64,000 bases of DNA from Leptospira ainazelensis (GCF_016918785.1 NZ_JAFFPT010000045.1:1-64000); one strand, 5' to 3'; numbered from the stretch's first letter, positions 38,995-51,944 are shown. Notes: generated from the sequence alone by a model not told the origin. Numbers and translations are program-made.

Positions 38995-39298
38995 CTACCG
39001 TAAAACGCGCGCGCTCCCACCCTCGTTGGGTCATAACCTTACCCACAAAGTTGTTTGAATCTTAAGAAAAATTTGTCGTAACAACTACAGTCCTCCGTTA
39101 AACGAAAGCCCCGCCCTGAAATTTTGGGTGGCGGGGCGGGTGGTGGAAAACTCCGGGAGATTTTCCTATATCACAGAATTATAATTTTGCAAGGAATATT
39201 CTCTTTCAGAGCTTTTGTAGGAACTCCTACAAAAAAAAAATCTTACGGGGATCCTTCTTCATTCAAAATCGCTTTTCTAACTTGTGGGTAAGGAAATG

Positions 39299-39418
39299 CC
39301 CTCGTTGGGTGGAGGAGGCGGGCTCGCGGGAAAAAACCGAAGATTTCCCTTTACCATAAATTTACAATTTAAGCAAGGATCGAAGACCTCTCATCGATCC
39401 GTCGGAACTCCGACAATT
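39299..39418 (+). repeat. 120-base direct repeat, copy 2
   Basis: Same orientation as copy 1, about 425 bases apart start to start. It includes the palindrome GTCGGAACTCCGAC at its 3' end, just before the DUF454 gene's stop codon on the minus strand. Confidence 0.8.
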
Positions 39419-39432
39419 TATATTCTAAAACT

Positions 39433-39849
39433 TCAGTTTCTTGTTTTGGTCGGAATTCGAATCAAATAAATTACAACAAGAATTCCGATCAGAGAAACCA
39501 GAATCTTTACAGCTAAAATCGGAATAAAAAAGAAAACGGTAGTTCCGATCGTTATAAAGATCATCGAAATTGCTAGGATCTTTGCCCGAAGAGGAATCAT
39601 CTTGTGAATTCTCCAGTCGCGGATGTAGGATCCGAAATACCGGTTGTTCATAAGCCAATTGTAAAATCGATGGGAGGTTCTCGCATAACAAGCCGCAGAC
39701 AAGAGTAAAAAAGGCGTTGTTGGAAGAACCGGCGTAAAAATTCCTATGATCCCTAAGGCTAAGGAAATAGAACCCGCGACAAATAGGAAAAAACGAATGA
39801 ACTTGGATCTATGAAGTCGAACCTCGTCGCTGTAATCTTTCTGTTCCAT
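39433..39849 (-). CDS. YbaN-like (DUF454) membrane protein
   Basis: 138 residues. A helix pair with the phrase GIIGIFTPVLPTTPFLLLSAACYARTS (in part) is the hallmark of the YbaN/DUF454 family. Then FYNWLMNNRYFGSYIRDWR follows, also typical. C-terminal helices IFITIGTTVFFFIPILAV and VSLIGILVVIYLIRI complete it. Inner-membrane protein with unknown function. The stop lies 15 bases from the repeat block. Confidence 0.85.
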   Translation of the reverse strand: MEQKDYSDEVRLHRSKFIRFFLFVAGSISLALGIIGIFTPVLPTTPFLLLSAACYARTSHRFYNWLMNNRYFGSYIRDWRIHKMIPLRAKILAISMIFITIGTTVFFFIPILAVKILVSLIGILVVIYLIRIPTKTRN

Positions 39850-39968
39850 ATTCTATAGAATGAAACCGGCTTTGGACAATTCAATTCTTTTCTAAATCGG
39901 CAATGAAGCGACTCCGGTTTCGATCGGATTAAGTTCTTAGATTCGATGCCGACGAGATCGGAAATTTT

Positions 39969-40577
39969 TCATCGTTCGGTCCAGGCACGATTTGTATCCA
40001 GCCAATCGTTTAAGATTTGCGCGTCTTTTTTCTTCGCGAACTCTTTGAGCGGCTCCAATTCAACGGGAGAATATTGTCTTGCAAGCTGGAAGAGAACGTC
40101 TAACTGAGCCACCGTATGGTCCAGGTCCAAAGAATTTAAGTATCGAATATAAAGGGGCAGATATTTTAGATTTTTCTGAAGTAGCCAAAGCATCGCATAC
40201 GTTCCCGTTTCCAGTTCTTCGTGTGTGGAAAGTCCTTCGTCATTGTTCTCTTCATTGAATTCGATCAAGGTTTCCAAATATTCCGAAACTGAAATTTCAA
40301 TCAAAGAATCTGAGGCCGGAATTTCAGAAAAGAGCGCTTGTTCGTCGAACGTATGATCATCGATTCTTACGCCGAAACCGAACCACGGATCCGAGTCCTC
40401 GAAAATGGGATCGGATAAAACTAGGTCTTCCGCGTTTTTAAGAATTCTCGTCCAAGTATCAATCGCGTTTCTGATCGAAACCGATGTTAGATCTTTCAAT
40501 GGAACCAATACAAGATGACCCGTAAATCCTGCCTCGGGATCCATTTCGACGATACGTATCATAAATTCAGTTTTCAT
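39969..40577 (-). CDS. Unknown protein paired with WGR protein
   Basis: 202 residues, acidic, cytoplasmic by lack of signal or membrane segments. The N-terminus looks like an alpha/beta domain (MIRIVEMDPEAGFTGHLVLVPL in parts) and the second half is helical. I recognise no family. It starts 14 bases after the WGR-domain gene stops, so the two should be made together and may form a complex. Confidence 0.7.
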   Translation of the reverse strand: MKTEFMIRIVEMDPEAGFTGHLVLVPLKDLTSVSIRNAIDTWTRILKNAEDLVLSDPIFEDSDPWFGFGVRIDDHTFDEQALFSEIPASDSLIEISVSEYLETLIEFNEENNDEGLSTHEELETGTYAMLWLLQKNLKYLPLYIRYLNSLDLDHTVAQLDVLFQLARQYSPVELEPLKEFAKKKDAQILNDWLDTNRAWTER

Positions 40578-40591
40578 AATGTATTTGCTCC

Positions 40592-41557
<966 letters not shown>

Positions 41558-41657
41558 GTTGCCCTCTTGAAAATTTATATCCTCGAATTGCAGAATGTGG
41601 TCTACGCTCGAATCATTAATTTTCTTTGCGCTTATCGTTTGATAGTTTTCCAGATCC

Positions 41658-42623
41658 TCATGGATTAAACGATTGGAAGAAGTCGACTGCTTCCTGGTTT
41701 GCAAGAGGTTTTGCGTTCACATCGTTGATATCGAATTGATCGTTTACTACCTTTGCCTGATCGAAACTGTGATGAGTATTTGGAAAAACCGTCATCGCGA
41801 TCGAGTTGCCCGTTCCAACGCTGGCGCCTAAAGTTTGTGCGCGATTGACCCGATCATCGCAAAAACCTCCGGTATAAAGCGGATCTAATCCCGCGGCTAG
41901 AATTTTGAGATGTGTATAGGGCAAATACGTGCTTGTGGAAATTCCTCCGAAGGCGCTGTTCAATCCGCAACCCGGATAATACGAAATTACGGCTTTGAAC
42001 GGTCTTGGATATTTCTGACGATATTGAAGCGTAGAATTCGTATCCACGGTGGAGATTACGCTGCTTCCGCCGTGAGACCATCCTAATAAAACGATTCTCT
42101 CGTTTTGAATGATCGCTGATCTCCTTACATAGTCTAACGCCGCATAGGCGTCCGTCGGTCGATCCGTAACTTCAGAAGTTCCTACACCGGATCCGTTTCC
42201 ACACTGATTTTGGGCCGCATTTCTCGGTGTGAAACTATCGAGAAGCAAAGTGGCATATCCAAGATTCTTACCTCGTCCAGCCCACTCGGTAAAAAGAGAC
42301 GCTACACCTTTTGTAGGATCGTTATAAGAATAGGCGCCGCCGCAGCCGTGCATCATTACGATCAGTGGAAATTTTCCTAGACCGGCCGGCTTTGAAAAAT
42401 ACCCGATTCCTACGATATTTTGCGTTGGGTTGAATATTTGAATTTTGTAATTCGTGAGTTCTGATTCCTGATCGATTGGAACCGGACCGGAAATTATATT
42501 TTGAAACTCGCTTGCCTGCACCGCGCCCAGTAAAAGAAGGAAAGGAATTTCATCCTTGGAATGTTTGCAACTAACGAAGAGAAGGCTCAGGGTTAGAAAT
42601 GTCCGAATGGGATATAGACTCAT
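41658..42623 (-). CDS. Alpha/beta hydrolase lipoprotein, dienelactone-hydrolase type
   Basis: 321 residues. A signal (IRTFLTLSLLFVSC) ends in the lipobox FVSC. The hydrolase fold is clear: an oxyanion HGCGG segment (MMHGCGGAYSY), nucleophile elbow LLGWSHGGSS, catalytic Asp region ILAAGLDPLYTGG, and final His in NTHHSFDQA. This matches the dienelactone hydrolase/acetyl-esterase group in an envelope-anchored form. Substrate unknown. Confidence 0.85.
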   Translation of the reverse strand: MSLYPIRTFLTLSLLFVSCKHSKDEIPFLLLLGAVQASEFQNIISGPVPIDQESELTNYKIQIFNPTQNIVGIGYFSKPAGLGKFPLIVMMHGCGGAYSYNDPTKGVASLFTEWAGRGKNLGYATLLLDSFTPRNAAQNQCGNGSGVGTSEVTDRPTDAYAALDYVRRSAIIQNERIVLLGWSHGGSSVISTVDTNSTLQYRQKYPRPFKAVISYYPGCGLNSAFGGISTSTYLPYTHLKILAAGLDPLYTGGFCDDRVNRAQTLGASVGTGNSIAMTVFPNTHHSFDQAKVVNDQFDINDVNAKPLANQEAVDFFQSFNP

Positions 42624-42904
42624 GCGATGAATAACAGTGAAGTCCGGGAATATTTCGGTTTTAATTCGGTTATTTCTATCGGGTTATAGAATGAGAAAAC
42701 AGGGGGTGATTCCCGTTCCAAACGTCTAACGTTTTATCAGTCTACTTTCGTAGTAGAGATCTTAAAAGCGAAAGATTTCATTTTTAACGAAAAAAAATAT
42801 CGATTAACAAATCTATTTTTTTCGGATTCGTTTTTGCAAGTTTGGTTTTTGTTTTGTGAATCTTGGTTTGAAGATTCAAAAGTAAAAATCTGAGGAATCG
42901 AATA

Positions 42905-43393
42905 TTAGAGATTCTGCTTTAATGCTGAAGAGACGGCTCTTTGCATCGTTAAGGCGATAAGATTCGAAATGTAATTGTTTAACAATGAATAGGCTTTGTT
43001 TTCTATACCGAGTATGTCATGTGCATTTTTTAGAATTTGATTCGGTTCCTGAATGAAGAAACCGGGATCTTCTTTTATCAAAGCTTTGTATGTTTCGTCC
43101 AATTCTTCTTTAACAAAGGTAAATTTCTTGAGATAATCTATGGAAAGTTTTTTTTCATATTCTTCCCAAGGAAGCAAGGACAACTGTTCTAAAAACGGTT
43201 TTAGTTCCGGGAGCAATGAACAGGAAATTTTAAGCTCTTCCACTTTTTTTTCTATTTCCTCGTTGAGGGGATGATTCGGATAATAATTGGACTTTTTTGC
43301 CGAAATGGAATCTAAGGATTCCTCTTTGTTGTTATTGTCGTACAAAGCCGATACTCTCTCGTTTTCAGGATTGGATTGTTTGCGATGAGACAA
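42905..43393 (-). CDS. Unknown cytoplasmic protein
   Basis: 162 residues with no signal or membrane helix. Mostly helical and charged, with an N-terminal polar region (SNPENERVSALYDNNNKEES). No family recognised. It stands alone next to a decayed mobile-element fragment, and could be an accessory gene. Confidence 0.55.
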   Translation of the reverse strand: MSHRKQSNPENERVSALYDNNNKEESLDSISAKKSNYYPNHPLNEEIEKKVEELKISCSLLPELKPFLEQLSLLPWEEYEKKLSIDYLKKFTFVKEELDETYKALIKEDPGFFIQEPNQILKNAHDILGIENKAYSLLNNYISNLIALTMQRAVSSALKQNL

Positions 43394-43466
43394 GGGAGCT
43401 TAAAGCCCGTAAAACTCTCAAAACAAAAACCATCCTGATTATCTTACTTATTAATAGACGGGAGTA

Positions 43467-43583
43467 TTGGAAAAATTCTTCCGATACGCCGATCTTATTA
43501 AGAAGCTTTTTCTTAAATCCGACAAGTATGACGCGCTGGCAATTCGTTATCTTTTTTGGATTTATTTTATTAAGCGACATTGA
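43467..43583 (+). pseudogene. Possible transposase C-terminal remnant
   Basis: A 38-codon frame with no start or upstream continuation encodes LEKFFRYADLIKKLF and DKYDALAIRYLFWIYFIK. The second part recalls the ...TRYDKLARNFLAF.. ending of IS5-family transposases. An in-frame TAG stop lies just upstream (43455). If real, it is the eroded 3' end of an insertion sequence. The match is from memory and short. Confidence 0.35.
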
Positions 43584-43771
43584 AAATGACAAAGTATTGA
43601 CACGTTGCTCGCCTTGTCTGCGTTGAATTTTAATCCGAATTCGGTTTAATTTTTCTCAAAAATAACGTTATTTGTCATTCGTGGAATTTTGTCGTAACCA
43701 TTCTTATCAGAATCAGGGGCCGTTCAAAGAACGTCTTTAGTTCCGGCAAAAGGACTTTTGTTTCCGTGAAA

Positions 43772-43810
43772 AAAAAATAAAAAAGCCGGACTGTTTTAAG
43801 GTCCGGCTTT
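43772..43810 (-). terminator. Intrinsic terminator of the pnt operon
   Basis: AAAGCCGGAC (43782-43791) and GTCCGGCTTT (43801-43810) form a 10-bp stem with a 9-base loop. On the minus strand it is followed by TTTTATTTTTTTTT, so it ends the leftward pntB transcript. Confidence 0.9.
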
Positions 43811-43845
43811 GAAACATTCTCAGAAAGAATGTAAAGATAAAAGTC

Positions 43846-45536
<1,691 letters not shown>

Positions 45537-45600
45537 ATAACTTTTCCTAATCAGAGATTCCTTCCCAAAGAGCATGGAAAGGCCGGGTTTACCGATGGGA

Positions 45601-46320
<720 letters not shown>

Positions 46321-46332
46321 AACTCGCCTCTT

Positions 46333-46713
46333 TTAGTGAGAATTTTTCGGACCTTCGTAGATACATGCGCTCGTACAGGTTTCGTTGAGAGTGATCTTAT
46401 ACAAAAGAGGAAGAAGCGGTTTGAGATGATTCCAGAGCCAGATGGAAATATTTTCCGAAGTCGGATTCTCCAAGCCTGGAACTTCGTTGAGATAATAATG
46501 ATCGAGGTGATTTTCGATGAGAGGTTTTACGATCTTACTGACTTCCGCATAATCGATCAACCAACCGGTGTGAGGATCGATTCTTCCTTTGAGATGAAGT
46601 TTAAAGCGAAAGCTATGACCGTGAAGTCGCTTGCATTTATGGCCGTCGGGTACGTTGGGAAGAAGGTGAGCGGCGTCGAAGCGGAATTCTTTAGTAAGTT
46701 CGATTTCTTCCAT
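46333..46713 (-). CDS. queD: 6-carboxytetrahydropterin synthase
   Basis: 126 residues. The tetrahydropterin synthase fold is clear: FRFDAAHLLP with the zinc His, then a CKRLHGHSFRF segment holding the catalytic Cys and two zinc His residues, and a C-terminal ETCTSACIYEG with the pterin-binding Glu. QueD forms 6-carboxy-5,6,7,8-tetrahydropterin early in queuosine synthesis. First of the queD-queC pair. Confidence 0.93.
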   Translation of the reverse strand: MEEIELTKEFRFDAAHLLPNVPDGHKCKRLHGHSFRFKLHLKGRIDPHTGWLIDYAEVSKIVKPLIENHLDHYYLNEVPGLENPTSENISIWLWNHLKPLLPLLYKITLNETCTSACIYEGPKNSH

Positions 46714-46798
46714 GAGGTCCTGCCCGAGTTGAAGAATACGTTCGGAAGATCTAAGAGTTATACGGGATCAGGAGAAGAATGCTTTGAAAAAGCCGGTT

Positions 46799-46990
<192 letters not shown>

Positions 46991-47019
46991 ACGGAAACGC
47001 TCTCGAAGAGAAATTTCGT

Positions 47020-47276
47020 GGAGGAGTTCCTACTTTTTGGAAAGGTTGTAGAGGCGTTCCTTTGGAGCAAAGCGGTTAGGATTGCCGTAGTCAAAGTTTT
47101 TCTCCGGAGTTCCGTCCAATTCCCGTTTTCGGGTTTCCGATCTTTGAAGCTTCTTGAAACAGAAGGGTTTTTGGAGCGAAATTGTTTTTTTTTGGAAGTC
47201 TCATTACGATTTTTTTCGATGGAGACTTCTTTGAGATTCCATACACTGAAGATTTTTCTGAAAATAGGAGTTCCTA
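47020..47276. repeat. Intergenic palindrome-like copies near ligase-like gene
   Basis: The gap holds GGAGGAGTTCCTAC (47020-47033) and TAGGAGTTCCTA (47265-47276), plus a degenerate GTAGAGGCGTTCC. The second one contains the stop codon of the minus-strand ligase-like gene. I see no gene in 46991-47273. Confidence 0.65.
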
Positions 47277-48791
47277 CTTTTCATCGAAAGTAGATCCGAG
47301 GAGCAAATATAGAGTATCGATCGATTCTTCGGAAGAAATTTTCCCAAGGATTTTCACATCTTCCAAAACAAATCCCATCTTATGTCTCTTGGAAGCGAGA
47401 ATATTTTGAAACGATAACTCCGCTTTCCAAATTGTAGGAACTCCCCGGATCGGCCCCTTTTTTTCGATCGTATTCTCCTTAAAGAACGAATCGATTTCCA
47501 AAAACAAAGAATGGTTCGACTGAATCGCAATTCTCGCGATCGTATGGAACTCGTTCTCCTCAATTTTGGACGGAACTCCGAAACTCAATTCCCAAAAAGC
47601 GCTCCCTTCGTTGTTCATCGATTTTCTTCCATAGAGTAAAACGGCTTTGATCGTCCGCAAAGGAGTTTTGAATTCCAAAAACTCATTCTCATCCGGGTCG
47701 AAAAGAAAAGCGTTTCGGCTTCCTTTCAGAAACTTTCTTTGGAATTCTCCGGAATCGATTTTTTCAGAAACGATATTCCATTTCGCTTCACGAATGGATC
47801 CAAACTCGGGAGTAAAAAAAGAATCCAAAATTCTTTTTCTTTCTTTTATGGAATTCAAAGATGTATTTTGTCCTTCATATTCAAGTATATCATAATATAC
47901 AAAATCTATATTGTTATTTTTGTTTCCGGAGATCCATCCGAGAATGCGCGCATTCTTTTTTATCTTGGAAAATTCCAGAAAGATAGAAGGCGCTTCGTTC
48001 TTAAAAAGGAAACCGCTTTTTGTCCAGATAAAAACTTCGGAAGAATGAAGAACCGCTTCCGCCGGAATTCCATCATGACATATTAGAAAATGAGTTCCAA
48101 CGGAAATTTGATCTTCTAAAAACGGAGATGGCAAGAGCCATCGTTTTGGCAAAGAAGGATCGATTCTTTCTGAAATTGCGACTTCGTCGAGTCTTTTGAG
48201 TTCTCGATCGGGAAACCAAGAAGAGAGAATTTCTAGGATCGAAATCGTTTTGAAATTGATTTTCGATTTCTGAAATTTGTTTAAAAGAACTCCTACTTCC
48301 AAATCGAAAAGGCCGGCTAAGATTTCGGTTAAGATCGTGTCTTGAATTTTAAGATTTTGTTTTCCGAGAAGAAGTTTATGAAAGAATGTTTTTTCCGGAA
48401 CCGGAAAAATTTCCCAAATTGAAAACAAGATTTTTCGACCTTGGTCATTCGAATTGATAATTTGATTTGCGTTTTCTAAAATTACATCGATTCCTATTTT
48501 GGAATGGGAAGAAGGATTTCCGGTCAGAAGGGAGATCGCCTCTGCAACGTTACCGACCTCTTCGATCGCCGATCGAATCATCCAGAGCGGTTGATCCAAA
48601 TATTCGGAAACAAAAAGAATCAAATCGTTCTCGTTTGAGATCGCCTTCTCTTTTCTACCGCTCAAAAATTGAAACGCTGGATCGATTTCTTTCGTATCGC
48701 AAAAACAAAAATACGATATAAGAAGTCCTCGTTTCCGTATCGGATCCAATTCTTCTTTGTATTCTTCGATCAGTTTAGAAAAAGATAACAT
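47274..48791 (-). CDS. Inactive-looking ATP-dependent DNA ligase homologue
   Basis: 505 residues aligning by pattern over its length to the bacterial damage-response ATP-dependent DNA ligase (the ligase partner of an MBL exonuclease). N-terminal DNA-binding domain: SKLIEEYKEELDPIRKRGLL, then VGNVAEAISLL (family VGDLAETIALL). The linker TILTEILAGLFDLEVGVLL and the C-terminal domain (ENTIEKKGPIRGVPT, SFQNILASKRHKMGFVL) are also preserved. In the nucleotidyltransferase core, motif I, normally K-x-D-G-I-R, reads C238-H-D-G-I-P: the AMP-accepting Lys is Cys. Motif III (LDGE) reads ILGWI, and motif V has lost its EG(I/L)MLK phrase (AFLFD). So the fold is kept but ligation should be impossible. An apparently intact exonuclease of the same family pairing lies at 53425-54429. 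Confidence 0.72.
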   Translation of the reverse strand: MLSFSKLIEEYKEELDPIRKRGLLISYFCFCDTKEIDPAFQFLSGRKEKAISNENDLILFVSEYLDQPLWMIRSAIEEVGNVAEAISLLTGNPSSHSKIGIDVILENANQIINSNDQGRKILFSIWEIFPVPEKTFFHKLLLGKQNLKIQDTILTEILAGLFDLEVGVLLNKFQKSKINFKTISILEILSSWFPDRELKRLDEVAISERIDPSLPKRWLLPSPFLEDQISVGTHFLICHDGIPAEAVLHSSEVFIWTKSGFLFKNEAPSIFLEFSKIKKNARILGWISGNKNNNIDFVYYDILEYEGQNTSLNSIKERKRILDSFFTPEFGSIREAKWNIVSEKIDSGEFQRKFLKGSRNAFLFDPDENEFLEFKTPLRTIKAVLLYGRKSMNNEGSAFWELSFGVPSKIEENEFHTIARIAIQSNHSLFLEIDSFFKENTIEKKGPIRGVPTIWKAELSFQNILASKRHKMGFVLEDVKILGKISSEESIDTLYLLLGSTFDEK

Positions 48792-48867
48792 GGATTGTTG
48801 AAGTTTTCAAAACGGCCTCTATGATTCTTTGTATAGGAAAAAATCCGCATAAGATCTTTTTATTCAT

Positions 48868-49080
48868 CTATGAATCATTCTTGCCGATCGATTCATATAA
48901 AACTTCTCCGTCATCGCATATAAGCGATGGTGCTTTTACGACGGGATTGATCCGACGAAATTGTTCGAATGTACTAAACACCGATATCGCATGGCACTCA
49001 AACGGAATTTCCAGTAATCGTAAAGAAATCGCAACTCGACGAACATATGGAGAATCGAGCATACCTGTCAGTTGTATCAT
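48868..49080 (-). pseudogene. Glutathione S-transferase N-terminal remnant
   Basis: 70 codons encoding only the thioredoxin-like half of a GST: MIQLTGMLDSPYVRRVAISL, then an R-x-I-N-P-x-V-K-A-P segment (RRINPVVKAPSLICDDGEVL) and YESIGKND before a stop where the family reads YES plus a helix. The C-terminal helical domain (about 130 residues) is missing and no continuation is found downstream. A decayed gene, so a functional small protein is unlikely but possible. Confidence 0.7.
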
Positions 49081-49408
49081 CCTGATTTTACGGACCCCTT
49101 TTATCGGATCATTGTCAACATTATTTCAAAAGCATTGGATCCGCCTCGAAAAGAATCTTCTTTCATTTTTGACTTTTCCGTTCCTGTTTCACCGGATTCG
49201 ATTCTTTTACACTTTCTATAAGTTTGGAAAAAAAATACAAAATCGTCCGGGCCCGAATTTGAACTCCTATCCGGTATTTCCCGCAATTCACATTCCTATT
49301 TGATAAGAAAGTTTCATAAAAATGAATTCTACTTAAAACTTTTCTTGCTCAAAGAATCCGATTTTATAAAAGTTAACTCCCTTTAAAAAAATAAATATTC
49401 GGTAGTGT

Positions 49409-51931
49409 ATGAGAAACTTGAGTGAACAATTTCTAAACTTCTGGAATCGGATTCCTATTTGGGTACGCCGTTCTTTTTGGTCTGTCCTTGCAATTCTACT
49501 TTTTGCAAAGATCGGATTCTCCCTTTTGTTATTTTTAAAATCCCCTCGTTTGAGCGGGGAATTGAAAGTTGCAGGGATTTCAAAACCCGTTTCTGTGATC
49601 AGGGATTCTTACGGAGTTCCCCATATCCGATCCGAGGATTCTCATTCCGCCTACTTCGCGTTAGGTTATGTGACCGCGAGCGACCGTTTGTTTCAGATGG
49701 AAATTCTTCGAAGAGCCGGAAGAGGAGAATTGTCCGAAGTGTTGGGCGCGGACTTGGTTCCCGCGGATACGTTTTTGCGACAAATGCTTTTAAGAAGAAC
49801 CGCCGAAAGAATGCTTCAAGAGTCGTCTAAAGGAAATCCTCAGGCTTGGAAAGAATTGGATTCTTTTTTGGAAGGAATCAATTTCTTTTTAAAAAACGAG
49901 GCTTTACCGATCGAGTTTGCCGTTCTTGGTTACAAACCGAAACCGTTCGATCGTTTGGATGTTTTGAGCGCCTTATCTTTGTTATCTTTTTCCTTTGCGG
50001 AAGCGCTTCGTTTGGATCCTCTTTATTCGATCTTGGAGAAAAAACTTCCGGATCGAAATGTCGCCGAACTTTTTCCAAGACACGATAAAGAAGATCCATT
50101 CTCCATCCTGGAAAATCAACCTGCGTATTCTCCGAAAGCTATGACCCAAGGTCCATCCAATACGCTTACAAAGGGAGTTTCCGCTTATTCCCAAAAAAAA
50201 GATTCCGATGATTTTTCGGACGTTTCCAAAACGTTTCGGAAAGTAGATTCGATTCTGCGAGATCTTCCTCTTTTTACGGGGAGCAACTCTTGGGTGATCG
50301 CTCCTTCCAGATCCGCAACCGGCGGAGCTATTTTGGCCAACGACCCTCATATCGCCTTTAGTAATCCCGGGACTTGGTATGAAGTTCATATGAAGGTCGG
50401 CGAACACGAAACTTACGGTTATCATTTTCCGATTCTTCCGTTTCCTTTGATCGCGCATAACGCGAAAAGGGCCTGGGCCTTAACGATGCTGGAAAATGAC
50501 GATATGGATTTTTACAGGGAAACTTTTCATCCCACACGACCGAACGTCGTGAAGGAAAAAGGAAACTGGGTTCCGGTTCAGGTTCTCAAAGAAAAAATTC
50601 CGGTAAAAGGGGAAGAGGCAAGGGAGATCGAGATTCAAGTGACCTCTCACGGCCCGATCCTTTCTAAACCGATCGAAGGTTACAACGGTCCTGCAATTTC
50701 GGTTCACTGGATCTTTCATCAACTTTCGGTTCCAATGTTGGATACGGTTTACAGCCTGGGTCGTTGTTCTTCTTTGGAAGAGTGTTCTTTTATCGTGCCT
50801 TCTCTTCCCGCTCCCGGATTGAGCGTTTCCTACGCGGATGCAAAAGGAAACATCGCGTGGTGGGCCGTGGGAAGATTTCCGATCCGAGGTAAAAATAGCA
50901 ATCCGCGGAAAATTTTGGACGGAGCATCGGGAGAAGACGACGTGATCGGCTATTATCCTTTTTCTCAAAATCCGAAATTAATCAATCCACCGGAAGGTAT
51001 CATTCTTACCGCGAATCATCTTCCGGTCTATGAGTTGAAAGGGTACGGAAAACCCGAAGGTTATTGGCAAGAATCCGATCGCGCGAGAAGAATCTACGAA
51101 GTTCTTTCCGAAAGACGACAGTGGTCCGTGGACGATATGAAAAAACTTCAAACTGACGTTCACGCTCATTCGGCGAGAAGTATCATTCCTTTGATCGCGG
51201 GAGAGTTGGAAAAAGAAAAAGAATGGAACGGCGTTTTTCGTGAAGCTCTGGACGTTTATAAAACTTTTGACGGAGAACACACGTTAGACTCCGTTGGCGC
51301 CACGGTTTTTCAAACCATCAATCAATTCGTGATGCTCAATCTTTTATCCGATGAATTGGATCCGAGAGAACTTGAGATCTACGGTCACAGTGCGGAACAC
51401 TGGAACGCTTATAAGACGATTCTTTCCGATCCGAATTCTACGTTTTGGGATGATCTTTCGACGCCGACCATCGTAGAAACAAGAAGGGACATTTTGATCC
51501 GGGCCTTTGAACAAACGGTTCGTTATCTTTCTCAAAAACACGGAGGGGCCGTGTCCTCTTGGAAATGGGGAAAGGCTCACAAGATCACCTTCGAACATCC
51601 GATCGGAAAAGTTCCGGTTCTGGGTTTGATTTTTAACCAAGGTCCGTTCTCCGTAAATTCGGGAGAAGCCATCGTAAACATCATGATGCATCAAGATATC
51701 AATCCGGAAATGACTCCGAAAGTCGGTCCGTCCAAAAGAAGAATCATCGATTTGACCCATCCTGAAAATTCCTGGTCGGTTTTGCCGACCGGAAATTCCG
51801 GAAATCAAGGTTCTCCGTTTTACGGCGATCAGATTAAAATGTTTCTCAACGGAGAATTTCGATCGATTCGTTTTACACAATCTCAGATCGAACGAGATTC
51901 TAAATACGTATTAAAATTCATTCCGGAATGA
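49409..51931 (+). CDS. Penicillin acylase family Ntn-hydrolase
   Basis: 840 residues with an N-terminal anchor or signal helix (SFWSVLAILLFAKIGFSLLLF). The Ntn-hydrolase precursor fits: alpha chain, then the autocatalytic site GSNSWVIAP with the new N-terminal Ser near residue 292, followed by SATGGAILANDPH. A late VNIMMHQDINPEMTPKVGPSKR segment and the PTGNSGNQGSP ending are also typical. Family members cleave beta-lactam side chains, acyl-homoserine lactones or N-acyl amides. In the envelope of a Leptospira it may be an AHL- or fatty-acyl amide hydrolase; the substrate is not readable. No clear partner genes. Confidence 0.88.
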   Translation: MRNLSEQFLNFWNRIPIWVRRSFWSVLAILLFAKIGFSLLLFLKSPRLSGELKVAGISKPVSVIRDSYGVPHIRSEDSHSAYFALGYVTASDRLFQMEILRRAGRGELSEVLGADLVPADTFLRQMLLRRTAERMLQESSKGNPQAWKELDSFLEGINFFLKNEALPIEFAVLGYKPKPFDRLDVLSALSLLSFSFAEALRLDPLYSILEKKLPDRNVAELFPRHDKEDPFSILENQPAYSPKAMTQGPSNTLTKGVSAYSQKKDSDDFSDVSKTFRKVDSILRDLPLFTGSNSWVIAPSRSATGGAILANDPHIAFSNPGTWYEVHMKVGEHETYGYHFPILPFPLIAHNAKRAWALTMLENDDMDFYRETFHPTRPNVVKEKGNWVPVQVLKEKIPVKGEEAREIEIQVTSHGPILSKPIEGYNGPAISVHWIFHQLSVPMLDTVYSLGRCSSLEECSFIVPSLPAPGLSVSYADAKGNIAWWAVGRFPIRGKNSNPRKILDGASGEDDVIGYYPFSQNPKLINPPEGIILTANHLPVYELKGYGKPEGYWQESDRARRIYEVLSERRQWSVDDMKKLQTDVHAHSARSIIPLIAGELEKEKEWNGVFREALDVYKTFDGEHTLDSVGATVFQTINQFVMLNLLSDELDPRELEIYGHSAEHWNAYKTILSDPNSTFWDDLSTPTIVETRRDILIRAFEQTVRYLSQKHGGAVSSWKWGKAHKITFEHPIGKVPVLGLIFNQGPFSVNSGEAIVNIMMHQDINPEMTPKVGPSKRRIIDLTHPENSWSVLPTGNSGNQGSPFYGDQIKMFLNGEFRSIRFTQSQIERDSKYVLKFIPE

Positions 51932-51944
51932 ACATTCCAAATGT

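Larger units (their letters stand above)
38820..39432. repeat. Dense block of dispersed intergenic repeats
   Basis: About 610 bases made almost wholly of repeat pieces: GTTGGAACTCCGAC (38832-38845), a 120-base unit (38874-38994), a G/C-rich unit (39108-39193) matching 33770-33855 inverted, TTTTGTAGGAACTCCTACAAAA (39213-39234), and a second 120-base unit (39299-39418). The short frame at 39284-39469 is a by-product of the repeat and shows no protein-like character. Confidence 0.75.

Noticed and set aside
39284..39469. A 61-codon frame starting with a Gly-rich stretch
   Set aside because: It lies wholly in the 120-base repeat and its flanks; the composition reflects the repeat, not a protein.
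47432..47442. GTAGGAACTCC inside the ligase-like gene
   Set aside because: It encodes part of the conserved GPIRGVPT segment and lacks the second arm, so it is probably a chance match.
48821..49303. A 160-codon plus-strand frame
   Set aside because: It is antisense to the GST fragment and has no recognisable fold or start signal; the GST reading is better supported.
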